Positions 43,632 to 53,459 of a DNA stretch of 64,000 bases are shown here, piece by piece. The notes below the pieces were generated by a model. It was not told the DNA's origin. It saw only the letters and a list, made by a program, of their open reading frames with translations, and ran no database searches. The position numbers were made by a program, and so were the translations under genes. The stretch's first letter is position 1. Each line of letters opens with the position of its first letter. This DNA is from Maylandia zebra (lineage: Eukaryota > Chordata > Actinopteri > Cichliformes > Cichlidae): the NCBI RefSeq assembly GCF_041146795.1, contig NC_135170.1, forward strand, positions 19,586,033-19,650,032. The letters are read 5' to 3'.

Positions 43632-44650
43632 AGATAAGATAAGATAAGATAACCTTTATTAGTCCCACACGTGGGAAATTTGTTTTGTCACAGCAGGAAG
43701 TGGACAGTGCAAAAGTTATGACGCAAAAATTAGAATACAATAAGAATAAATACAGTACACAGCTGTACAGAATAGAATAAAATAATATACTATATACAGT
43801 AGAATAAAATAGAATAAAAATATACAATAAGATAAAAATAGAATACGAATGCTATATACAACTGAGTAAAAATACAACGATGCCAGAAAAGATTATTGCA
43901 CTTAGTGTTATTGCACATGTGTGGATGTGTGTGTTTGTTCAGTTAAAGTCTTTATTATGGAGTCTGACAGCAGTGGGGAGGAAAGACCTGCGAAATCTCT
44001 CCGTCCCACACCGTGGGTGCCGCAGTCTCCCACTGAAGGAGCTGCTCAGTGCTGTCACAGTCTGCTGCATGGGGTGGGAGACGTTGTCCAACAGGGATGA
44101 CAGCTTAGCCGCCGTTCTCCTGTCACTCACCACCTCCACTGGGTCCAGAGGGCATCCTAGAACAGAGCTGGCCCTTCGGATCACCCTGTTCAGTCTCTTC
44201 CTGTCCCCAGCAGAGATGCTGCCGCCCCAGCAGACCACGCCATAAAAGATAGCAGAAGCCACCACAGAGTCATAGAAGGTCTTCAGGAGTGGGCCCTCCA
44301 CCCCAAACGACCTGAGTCTCCGCAGCAGGTACAACCTGCTCTGCCCTTTCCTGTAGAGGGCATCTGAGTTATGAGTCCAGTCCAGTCTGTTGTTCAGATG
44401 AACACCAAGGTACCTGTGGCTGTCCACAGCCTCAATGTCCATACCCTGGATGTTCAGTGGTTGCAGTGGAGAATGCTTGTGCCTGCGGAAGTCTACCACC
44501 AGTTCCTTGGTTTTACTGGCGTTGATCTGGAGCTGGTGGTAGACTTCCGCAGGCACAAGCATTCTCCACTGCAACCACTGAACATCCAGGGTATGGACAT
44601 TGAGGCTGTGGACAGCCACAGGTACCTTGGTGTTCATCTGAACAACAGAC
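43632..44650 (-). mobile_element. 5'-truncated Rex1-like LINE with fold-back 5' end
   Basis: Minus-strand frame (44637-43939) encodes the C-terminal part of a non-LTR RT: INASKTKELVVDFRRHK, DSHRYLGVHLNNRLDW, WGGSISAGDRKRLNRVIRRA and RRSFLPTAVRLHN. The 3' end (plus-strand left) has CCTTTATTAGTCCCACACGTGGG followed by the tail TTATCTTATCTTATC. Flanked by TTAGTTA at 43625-43631 and 44651-44657, a 7-bp target duplication. The 5' end is abnormal: bases 44533-44651 are the exact reverse complement of 44384-44502. This makes the start of the frame a spurious inverted translation. Confidence 0.88.
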
Positions 44651-44651
44651 T
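44384..44651. repeat. Perfect 119-bp inverted repeat, 30-bp spacer
   Basis: Arms 44384-44502 and 44533-44651 are exact reverse complements as read by eye; the spacer 44503-44532 is ordinary LINE sequence (LQINASKTKE). It is the 5' terminus of the Rex1-like LINE folded back on itself. Confidence 0.95.
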
Positions 44652-44671
44652 TAGTTAGTTAGTTTGTTTGT

Positions 44672-44842
44672 TGCAATAATATCGTATCATGAGAGACCTA
44701 TTGTGATGTCGTATTGTGGGGTGTCTGGTGATTCCCACATCTACTTACCAGAGTGTCTTCTAATAAAGAAGGTTAGAAATGAAGCTTTGAAACTTTGAAT
44801 ACTTAGTATTTAGAGAATTCAGTCAGCTCTTATTATGACACC
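44672..44842. repeat. Left copy of ~165-bp inverted repeat
   Basis: Starts near GCAATAATATCGTATCATGAG and contains GATGTCGTATTGTGGGGTGTCT. It aligns in reverse complement with 47627-47786 at about 80% identity by eye, both ending in CAGTCAGCTCTTATTATGA. Confidence 0.75.
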
Positions 44843-46430
44843 AAAAGGGGGCAGATCTAGAGAAACTTTCTTAGGGTGGCAAATGGAGAAATCAAGTAGG
44901 GTGGCAAAATCAAAGCCTTTTTTCTTTTTTTTTTACACATATGCAGGTGTTACATTCTGTAATATGCGAGGTTTCAGACGTCACCAGTGATCCCACTCTC
45001 CCTGCTTTACAGAGAGCGCAGTCTGCCTTTTCGACTCGCTGTGAATGCCTACTAGTTAAACTGTGTGTGCAAAGCCGAGGTTAGCTGAGTAGGGTTTGTT
45101 GTATTGAGTTACTCTTCCTCCCTTCCTCAAGCCTCATTTACTTATCTAAAATGCCCTTTGTGTGTGTATGTAACGTTGCCCATTGGCTTGCTGTGCGCAG
45201 CCCTCATGGTTTTCAGTTATACAATTGGTAATACAATCCCTGTTTCTGTTAGATTCCTGTGTAAGAGCTGTTACTCTCCCCCTGGCCTCTAGCAGATGGG
45301 GTCGTAACAGTCTAAATGTGCAGAAAGCATTTGTAGAACTTGAACCTAAATGAAAGTAAGAATGAGCCAGCAAAAGAGTCCAGGGTCAGAGATGTAGTAG
45401 AGTCTCCAATGTCGAAGCTTATGAATAAATTTAAAATAGAGTGTACATGTTTTTAATGGCAGTGTTTTCTTGTACGATTTGTTTGGTAATTCAGGTTTTA
45501 TTTAATCCATTTAATGTTGTTCTATAGTTACCATCATACTATAAAACTTTTGAGATCATTCATATGTAGAAAGATGTGATTGTGTTACAACTCAACCCTT
45601 TTTTTATTGTCATCATTTATCAAAAGATATTTTATGGCAGAACTTCAAACACTCCACATGCACCCGATACTGATTGTCTTCCAGCTATCATTTTGATTAA
45701 ATATTAGTCATACACTGCACAAAAACCCTTTGATGCACTTACTGTAATGCCCACAATGAATCTATGCTTCTTTAATCATCACATCTCTGTGTTTTGAAAG
45801 TCCTTCGACAGCTGCAAGGAACAATGTCAGTATTTCTGTCTTCTAGAAATTATGTCACCAGGGTTGAATAAACTGGATTTGCCTGCACCAGCTGGTCCTC
45901 TGAGTCCATTTGTTTGTTCTATGAAATCTGTGAGACACAAAGAAAACAATGCAAATGTTGGCATAGACGTATTTAAATGAATGTCTACATTAGACCAATG
46001 AGTCAAAGTCAATACTTTAGCAGTGAGTGACGCCATAGAGCTTTGTTAAGGACTAAAATAGTTCTTTCTTTTGTTATATGAATCCACCTTTAATTGTGCA
46101 GCATCACACAATTGTGAGGACGAGTTCGTTTTCCAGGTATTTGCTGTTTGCTTACTTGCTGTTGAAAGTCATCAAAGAGCTCAGAGTCAGGGTGTTACTA
46201 AGCACAGCATCTGAAATAATGTTACAGGATTAAACCTTGTTTAACCGTGAAACTTCACTGTAGGTCACTGTAGGTCACTGTAGGTCAGCTTTTCTGTTAT
46301 TTAATTATCTGCTATAGAAATTCGTCTTTTTCCCCAAGAAATTTGATTCTGTTTTTTGTTTTTAAGCATTGACAAAATGTTAGTTAGTTTCTTTGTACTG
46401 TATGTGGCAGACAATGGGAGAAGTAATGGG
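44843..46430. other. Duplicated upstream-flank copy without gene
   Basis: From about 45390 this repeats the region upstream of paralogue 1 (compare 41600-42770) in the same orientation, including ATGCAAATGTTGGCATAGACG and TTACAGGATTAAACCT. No exon 1 or CDS is attached. Part of it near 45300-45360 resembles the 3' flank at 55590-55660. No coding sequence seen. Confidence 0.55.
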
Positions 46431-47325
46431 ACTCAAATTATAATTAGAGTCAGGGAGCAGAATGATGTATGATAATAGACCAAGTGTATATCACACAGCA
46501 TTATGAAACATCTGAAAATTAGGGCACGAGGTATAATCCAGAACATACCAGGTGACTACCAACCTGCTGATCAGAGAGTTTTCTGTGCAAGAAAATGACA
46601 TAAGCTGACGGTTTAGAAGCAGTGCTGATGATTCCCAACTACTGTCATGGTTTTCTGCGTGGCAGGCAGAATGTAGGACTCGAACACAGAGTAAACTCAA
46701 AACAGCAGCTTTACTGCTGGAAAAAGTCTTACACAGAAAACAGAAAACAAACCCAAAAACAAGAAACTCATAACCAAAAAATAAGAAACTGAACTGGGAA
46801 CAGAGAACTCGGAAATACAAGGAGTACGACAGAAACACACAGCGATGAGGGTGTATGATTGTTAACGAAGGGATAGAGGACAGAGGAAAACACGGGGCTC
46901 AAATACACAAGGAAGCAACGAGGGAATGGGAAACTGGAGGGAAACACAGCTGGGACTAATCTGACATAACAAGACAAAGGAGAAGTAAAACTCAACACAC
47001 TGAACACAGAACAAGAGACTATCAAAGTAGAACAAAACAGGCACGGAGACGCAGACTTGACAAGGAGGCACAGCTGACTGGGAAAAAAGAGCGAACATAG
47101 AGACCGGGGTGACTAGACATGACACGTGGGACACGGGAACAGAAACTAAACAAAAAGATGAAAATAGAGGGAGGGAGAACTAAGATTGCTGAGAGCTTGA
47201 AAAATAAGAATAACCAAAACCAAGAGCAACAGTAATCAAAGAATATTAAACCAAAAACACAAACACTGGATCATGAGACCCATTTCCATGACAACTATGA
47301 CAGATAAGAAACATGTGGGGTGACT
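46430..47325 (+). pseudogene. Inverted relic of the gene family, split by an LTR
   Basis: Plus-strand remains: ATTATAATTAGAGTCAGGGAGC, then the CACACAGCATTATGA and GTGACTACCAACCTGCTGATC blocks, then AGAAGCAGTGCTGATGATTCCCA. After a solo LTR it continues with GACAGATAAGAAACATGTGGGGTGAC. Joined, these match the middle of paralogues 1 and 3 but on the opposite strand. Stops and gaps abound. Confidence 0.7.
46643..47293 (-). mobile_element. Solo gypsy-type LTR with 5-bp TSD
   Basis: 651 bp with mirror ends TGTCATGG / CCATGACA. On the minus strand it has the AATAAAGCTG-like signal (AGTAAAGCTG here) before the end and a TTTGAGCCCCGTGTTTTCC block. Flanks ACTAC (46638-46642) and ACTAT (47294-47298) form a 5-bp duplication with one mismatch. 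The gene relic is continuous across it. Related to the LTR at 24593/31912-32541. Confidence 0.8.
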
Positions 47326-47626
47326 GGTCCTGATTCAGGACAGAGAAGAGACTTCATTGGTTGCTGTGCTGGCACACTCGCACCTGACCCAACATCAGGC
47401 CCAGAAAATGGGCAGATTCACTTAAGTTGCAGCTCGTTACCTGTTTCAAAGGGATCAAGTGTTGTTTTTTACACATATATAACTTGGCTGCATAAATAAC
47501 TGGAAGCTGAAACTACAATATAGAGAATCAGCCCAATTAAAAAGCCCTGCAATTACATATACTCAAGGTTATGTTTTTATTGTAAATGAAAGGAAATAAT
47601 CAGGAAATGAGTGTTTAGCAGTCATA

Positions 47627-47786
47627 ATAAGAGCTGACTGAATTCTTTAAATACTAAGTAAAACTGCTTCAAAGCTTCCTTTGTAACCTTCTTAACTAGA
47701 ACATAGTCTGGTTAGTAAATGTGGGAATCAATAGACACCCCACAATACGACATCTCACTGTCACTCATGATACAGTATTATTGAAA
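47627..47786. repeat. Right copy of ~165-bp inverted repeat
   Basis: Reverse-complement partner of 44672-44842. The two enclose about 2.8 kb that includes a plus-strand gene relic and a solo LTR. May be ends of a large element or an inverted segmental duplication. Confidence 0.75.
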
Positions 47787-47793
47787 CAACATA

Positions 47794-49397
47794 CAGTGGG
47801 GCAAAAAAGTATTTAGTCAGCCACCGATTGTGCAAGTTCCCCCACTTAAAATGATGACAGAGGTCAGTAATTTGCACCAGAGGTACACTTCAACTGTGAG
47901 AGACAGAATGTGAAAAAAAAATCCATGAATCCACATGGTAGGATTTGTAAAGAATTTATTCGTAAATCAGGGTGGAAAATAAGTATTTGGTCAATAACAA
48001 AAATACAACTCAATACTTTGTAACATAACCTTTGTTGGCAATAACAGAGGTCAAACGTTTACTATAGGTCTTTACCAGGTTTGCACACACAGTAGCTGGT
48101 ATTTTGGCCCATTCCTCCATGCAGATCTTCTCGAGAGCAGTGATGTTTTGGGGCTGTCGCCGAGCAACACGGACTCTCAACTCCCGCCACAGATTTTCTA
48201 TGGGGTTGAGGTCTGGAGACTGGCTAGGCCACTCCAGGACTTTCAAATGCTTCTTACGGAGCCACTCCTTTGTTGCCCGGGCGGTGTGTTTTGGATCATT
48301 GTCATGTTGGAAGACCCAGCCTCATTTCATCTTCAAAGTTCTCACTGATGGAAGGAGGTTTTGGCTCAAAATCTCACGATACATGGCCCCATTCATTCTG
48401 TCCTTAACATGGATCAGTCGTCCTGTCCCCTTGGCAGAAAAACAGCCCCATAGCATGATGTTTCCACCCCCATGCCTCACAGTAGGTATGGTGTTCTTGG
48501 GATGCAACTCAGTATTCTTCGTCCTCCAAACACGACGAGTTGAGTTTATACCAAAAAGTTCTACTTTGGTTTCATCTGACCACATGACATTCTCCCAATC
48601 CTCTGCTGTATCATCCATGTGCTCTCTGGCAAACTTCAGACGGGCCTGGACATGCACTGGCTTCAGCAGCGGAACACGTCTGGCACTGCGGGATTTGATT
48701 CCCTGCCGTTGTAGTGTGTTACTGATGGTGACCTTTGTTACTTTGGTCCCAGCTCTCTGCAGGTCATTCACCAGGTCCCCCCGTGTGGTTCTGGGATCTT
48801 TGCTCACCGTTCTCATGATCATTTTGACCCCACGGGATGAGATCTTGCGTGGAGCCCCAGATCGTGGGAGATTATCAGTGGTCTTGTATGTCTTCCATTT
48901 TCTGATGATTGCTCCCACAGTTGATTTTTTCACACCAAGCTGCTTGCCTATTGTAGATTCACTCTTCCCAGTCTGGTGCAGGTCTACAGTACTTTTCCTG
49001 GTGTCCTTCGAAAGCTCTTTGGTCTTGGTCATGGCGGAGTTTGGAGTCTGACTGTTTGAGGCTGTGGACAGGTGTCTTTTATACAGATGATGAGTTCAAA
49101 CAGGTGCCATTCATACAGGTAACGAGTGGGGGACAGAAAAGCTTCTTACAGAAGACGTTACATGTCTGTGAGAGCCAGAGATTTTCCTTGTTTGAGGTGA
49201 CCAAATACTTATTTTCCACCCTGATTTACGAATAAATTCTTTACAAATCCTACCATGTGGATTCATGGATTTTTTTTTCACATTCTGTCTCTCACAGTTG
49301 AAGTGTACCTCTGGTGCAAATTACTGACCTCTGTCATCATTTTAAGTGGGGGAACTTGCACAATCGGTGGCTGACTAAATACTTTTTTGCCCCACTG
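47794..49397 (-). mobile_element. Tc1/mariner transposon, near-intact
   Basis: 1604 bp with terminal inverted repeats of 200 bp (47794-47993 and 49198-49397), which look identical by eye, and TA target duplications at 47792-47793 and 49398-49399. Ends read CAGTGGGGCAAAAAAGTATT. It carries one transposase gene on the minus strand with a single stop. The match between TIRs suggests recent insertion. Confidence 0.97.
48010..49032 (-). pseudogene. Tc1-type transposase with one nonsense codon
   Basis: 340 sense-length codons in one frame, interrupted only by TGA at 48322-48324, directly before [13 protein letters not shown]-terminal paired-like helix-turn-helix ([16 protein letters not shown]), second HTH with [10 protein letters not shown], and the DD34E catalytic triad: Asp in [12 protein letters not shown], Asp in HDNDPKH and Glu in NPIENLW. 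The frame is maintained on both sides of the stop, which sits where a CGA-to-TGA transition would be simplest. Without readthrough the product lacks two of three catalytic residues. Confidence 0.95.
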
Positions 49398-49565
49398 TAT
49401 ATTATCTGCTGTTTGTTATACACTATGTTGTGAAACATGAAAGACCTGCAACAAACAGTCCCAGATGAATTTGAATCAAGTGAACTGTGTTGGTTTTATG
49501 TCAGCAGGTCTCTGGGAAACTTAATTTGTATTACTGAAAAAATAAACTAATATATAAAATACAAC

Positions 49566-50119
49566 ACAGAGAGACTGAGGAGGAGCTTCTTCCCGCAGGC
49601 GATACGGTCTCTCAATCACACCACCACACAGTACTGACCCACACATATAGTTCTTACACACACACTGGACTTTCTGGACTTTGGTTTTGCACAACACTGG
49701 TCACTATATTCTTCATTTCCGGTTAATACTTGTACAGCTGCTGTTATTGTGTATATATTTATTTATATTTAGATTTCTTCATACATTCTTATATAGTTCT
49801 ATATTGTGTATTTTGTTGTACAGTTATTTTATTTTCAACTTTAATTTATATATTTTATCTTATTCTTCCCAGTTAAATTTACCCTTCATTCTAATTTGTG
49901 TTGTACAGTTATTTCATTTTTAACCTTAATTTATATTTTATTCCTTCCTAGTTAAATTTACCCTTTTTAATTTTTCATATTTATTTCCTATCTTATTCAT
50001 AGCCTTTTCCTTTTTTGTTTTCTTTAGGTCACGAGCAGTTGTCCAAGCATTTCACTACATATCGTACTGTGTATGACTGTGTACGTGACAAATAAAATTT
50101 GAATTTGAATTTGAATTTG
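49566..50119 (+). mobile_element. 5'-truncated CR1/Rex1-type LINE 3' end
   Basis: Begins with the last codons of an RT (TERLRRSFFPQAIRSLNH, then stop), similar to the RRSFLPTAVRLHN end of the LINE at 43632. A T-rich 3' UTR and an AATAAAATTTGAATTTGAAT tail follow. Flanks AAAATACAAC (49556-49565) and AAAATATGAC (50120-50129) look like an aged 10-bp duplication. The paralogous segment at 39030-39060 is uninterrupted, which confirms the insertion. Confidence 0.85.
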
Positions 50120-50174
50120 AAAATATGACTTTTAGTCAAGACAGTTACGACACATCACACACGTGAAAATATAT

Positions 50175-50180
50175 TTTATT
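50175..50180 (-). promoter_or_regulatory. Candidate poly(A) signal, paralogue 2
   Basis: Minus-strand AATAAAATATA, aligned with the signal of paralogue 1; it would give a 3' UTR of about 1.27 kb. Confidence 0.45.
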
Positions 50181-50324
50181 GAACAGCGTTTTCAAGATTA
50201 CAGAAAGAACACAAACCCATCAGTGAAACAGACTCTCAATCAACACGTGTCATTTATCCATCAGAGTAATTGTGCATTCTCCTCAAACGAGCCACACTGA
50301 TTCACAAACTGTTGTTTTGTAAAT

Positions 50325-50395
50325 TCAGTTCAATTCAATTTTATTTATTCAGCGCCAAATCACAACAACAGTCGCCTCAAGCTCCATAAAACTGT
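50325..50395. repeat. Teleost interspersed repeat fragment
   Basis: TTCAATTCAATTTTATTTAT followed by AGCGCCAAATCACAACAACAG, a familiar 3'-end motif of a fish retroposon. Only about 70 bp are present. Confidence 0.6.
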
Positions 50396-51450
50396 TATTA
50401 AACACTTTCTTGTTGTTTCTTGTTGTTTCTTGGCAGTTCTAATAGGAAAATGCGGCACAGGCATCTGAGTGTTTCAGGTTTTCAGTCCAAGCAAGCAAAC
50501 ATCACTTCACTGTAATATTCTGACGACTTCTTCAGCTCCTGGTGATCATGTGTTGATCACTGACAGTTTGTACAACTTTTTAGTACGTATACCTACTATA
50601 CCCCTGCAGTTTTAGGTATAAGTGGTTGTAATTTGTTTTTCTTTTATCCCACACAAAATTCAACATACGACGAATAAACACGTTTTAGGAAATATCATGA
50701 AATGCGAGATGCTGTGATTTTATTTGAAATGTTCCATGTTTTTAAAAATAGAATTTGATAAAACTAGTGAAGATCTGAGGCAGTTTGTTCAAGCAGTGGG
50801 CAGAAACTAAATGTCACATCATCCTCTTTATTTTCACATCAAGGCAACACAAAGTGACCCGCTCTACTGCAAGAAAAGCATTGCAGTAGTCAACCCATAA
50901 AGAAATCCATGAATCAGCTTTGTCAATAGAGACAAAATGTAAACAATCCCCACCTTCTAAGTTTGATTTAAATGGTCTAAGAATGATTCCTGTGAGATGA
51001 TAATGCCATATTATGATCAACAGTATTGAATACTGTTTTAAGAACTAACAATACCAGTACACCAAATATAATTTCACACCTTTCATGAGAGCAGCTTCTG
51101 TGCTGTGACACTGATGAAAGCCTGATTGGAAGATTTCATGGTAGCTATTAATATTCAGGTACTCACTAATTTGGTTTTCAACTATCTGAAGAATAAATAG
51201 AGACCAAGAATAAAGTGAATAATTATTATACTGTCTTATAATGTAAAAATATGTAAATTTCTGTCTTTTTCACAAGGGAAAATACCAGGAAAAAGGCTGC
51301 AGGGGCTAAGTGACTGAGGGGAAAAAGTCTGGCAGGACATGAAGAACAAGATGAACGATGCCACACAGTTTGCTCAAGGGTTTTGCAATAAGTGGCAAAA
51401 CAGAAAAGCTCAATTCAATATGAGTGTTGACATTGAGTTTAGTTGAATTA

Positions 51451-52272
51451 CTATTTACGTGAGTATGACAGATACAGAAGACCAAAAACAAGTGAAGCAA
51501 CAATCACAACAGCACAGATGAAACAATAAACACAAGTGTTGTTGTCCTGAGATTGGAAATGCAAATTAGAGTTGTACCTTTCTGAGAAGAAAAAATCATT
51601 GTTTTGATGGCTCTGTGAACTCTGGAGCACATCATGCGGACGTCTGTTGTACTCGTGAGAGGAATAGTTCTCCTGGACTACTCTGCGAGACTGTAAGTTG
51701 ATGTTATCACGGTCCAAGGAAAACCTTCTCAACTCTGTTAACAGGTCAGTGGTGACCTCATATGTATGTTGTGGATCATACGCTGTCTGTCGATCTTCAT
51801 AGGTCTCATAATGCTGTGTGATATAGACTCGGTCTATTATCTGTGAAGTTCGCCATCCCACATTCTGCTCCCTGACTCTGATTATGATCCGAGCCCTGTT
51901 GCCGTACTCGTGCTCTGATTGGAAGACATGATGTGGAAGTCGCAACGATCCTTCTCAATGGATATTACCAAGACTGTAGTACTGATATCCCCACGGCGGT
52001 GGCTCTAACAGCTTTTCCTTGTTGCGATAATGATGTGAGCCATAATCACCACTATTTGGGCCAAAGGTCAGACTTATGTCACCATTCATGTTGATGTCAA
52101 CTGCATTGGCAAACCAGTGGAGCAACCGGAAGCTGTGCTCATTCACGGACTGGCCAAAGCCTACTGACCTCAGATCAGTGATTGAGTTGAGCGCTCGTCC
52201 TACAGCTGACACAGAGCTGAAGGTCAGGAGGAGAGCCACACAGCAGGTCATCATTCTTCCAAACATCTTCAT
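51451..52272 (-). pseudogene. Paralogue 2: nonsense codon, lost membrane segment
   Basis: Begins MKMFGRMMTCCVALLLTF after a CTCCACAG acceptor, as in the other copies. After GYQYYSLGNIH the codon is TGA at 51955-51957 where paralogue 3 has CGA (R); the frame then continues unbroken to its stop at 51451, 273 codons in all. Between ...RDNINL and QENYSSHEY about 25 codons are missing, removing the first hydrophobic segment (LACLGLLLFIVI in paralogue 3). The C-terminal segment (CFICAVVIVASLVFGLLYLSYS) is kept. Either a young pseudogene or, if the stop is read through or polymorphic, a single-pass form. Exon 1 remains at 53348 and upstream. Confidence 0.75.
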
Positions 52273-52811
52273 CCTGTGGAGATTTAAGAAGTCACTGTTT
52301 TTATTGTTCATGCATACTTTATATTCTGACATTCATTACATGATTTTCACCAGTGATGAATCTAATGATTATGTCATGACTGCATATTAACAGATGTTAA
52401 TGATTAAGACAGCTTTTAATGTACTCCTAGTTTATAATTTGATAGCCATTCAGCCACACAAACTCTGAAACAGGTTTTACTTGTTTTTCTCCTCTCTGGT
52501 TTATACCATCTATTATGGGTTGGAATTGCATTTTAAAATTTTGCTTTCTTCAACTGAAATCAAAAGTTACTTTTTTGATTAATTGTTACGAGAGGCTTTT
52601 TTATTAAGAAATGTGGTTTTCTCAAACAGCTTTAACTTTGTGACATAAAGAGAGAAAATCACACTAATAACTTGTATCTGTAACGTGAGCTTCAGATAAA
52701 CAGGGAAGGATCGCTCAACAATAAGTTGTCAGAGGATTAATTAAACAAAGCAAACTAAATAATTCTTTAACAAAGAATTGAGACATATTTATAGCCATTA
52801 GCAAATTGTTT

Positions 52812-52999
<188 letters not shown>

Positions 53000-53347
53000 G
53001 AAACAACTACATATTTGAGTGCTTTTTCATTCATCTTTTTATTTTTTCCCACTTAGCCATTACACTTCTGTTAACCCATAATTTTATTTATTTATGTTGT
53101 CAGGTGGTTTCATGATACTCACCTCTCCATGTGTCAGAAAGTTAAACCAATAACATCAAAACTAGATCATTTTGCACTTGAATGAGTATGCTTCCAATTT
53201 AAGAGAAGGCGGACAAAGTACAATCCATTTCATCGTATCTTTAAATATTTTGTCATTGGTAGAATAAATGGAGCATTAGAAAACAGGGTAAAGTCATGTG
53301 AGTGAAAATAAATTGGAATGAATTCCCCAGAAAATGAGAGAACTTAC

Positions 53348-53430
53348 CTGTGTAAGCCTGCTGCTGCTGCTGTTTGTGTGAGGACAGTCGTAGCTCCCTC
53401 TATGTTTTGCTTTTCCTGGTAAGTGAAACC
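53348..53430 (-). other. Non-coding exon 1 and promoter block, paralogue 2
   Basis: Splice donor GGCTTACACAG/GTAAGT after 53348, exon with a (CAG)n-like run and GACTGTCCTCACACAAACAG, and upstream block TTTTCCTGGTAAGTGAAACC at 53411-53430. The intron to 52274 is about 1.07 kb and includes the TATC microsatellite. Confidence 0.65.
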
Positions 53431-53459
53431 AGACCAACAAGTTCTGCTAGTTGATAAGA

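Noticed and set aside
44371-44658. 95-codon plus-strand ORF in the Rex1 fragment
   Set aside because: Created by the inverted repeat; it duplicates in reverse the LINE frame of the minus strand.
46768-47134. Minus-strand ORFs rich in Ser/Val/Phe
   Set aside because: They lie inside the solo LTR, which is non-coding.
48104-49051. 315-codon plus-strand ORF
   Set aside because: Antisense shadow of the Tc1 transposase, without any domain of its own.
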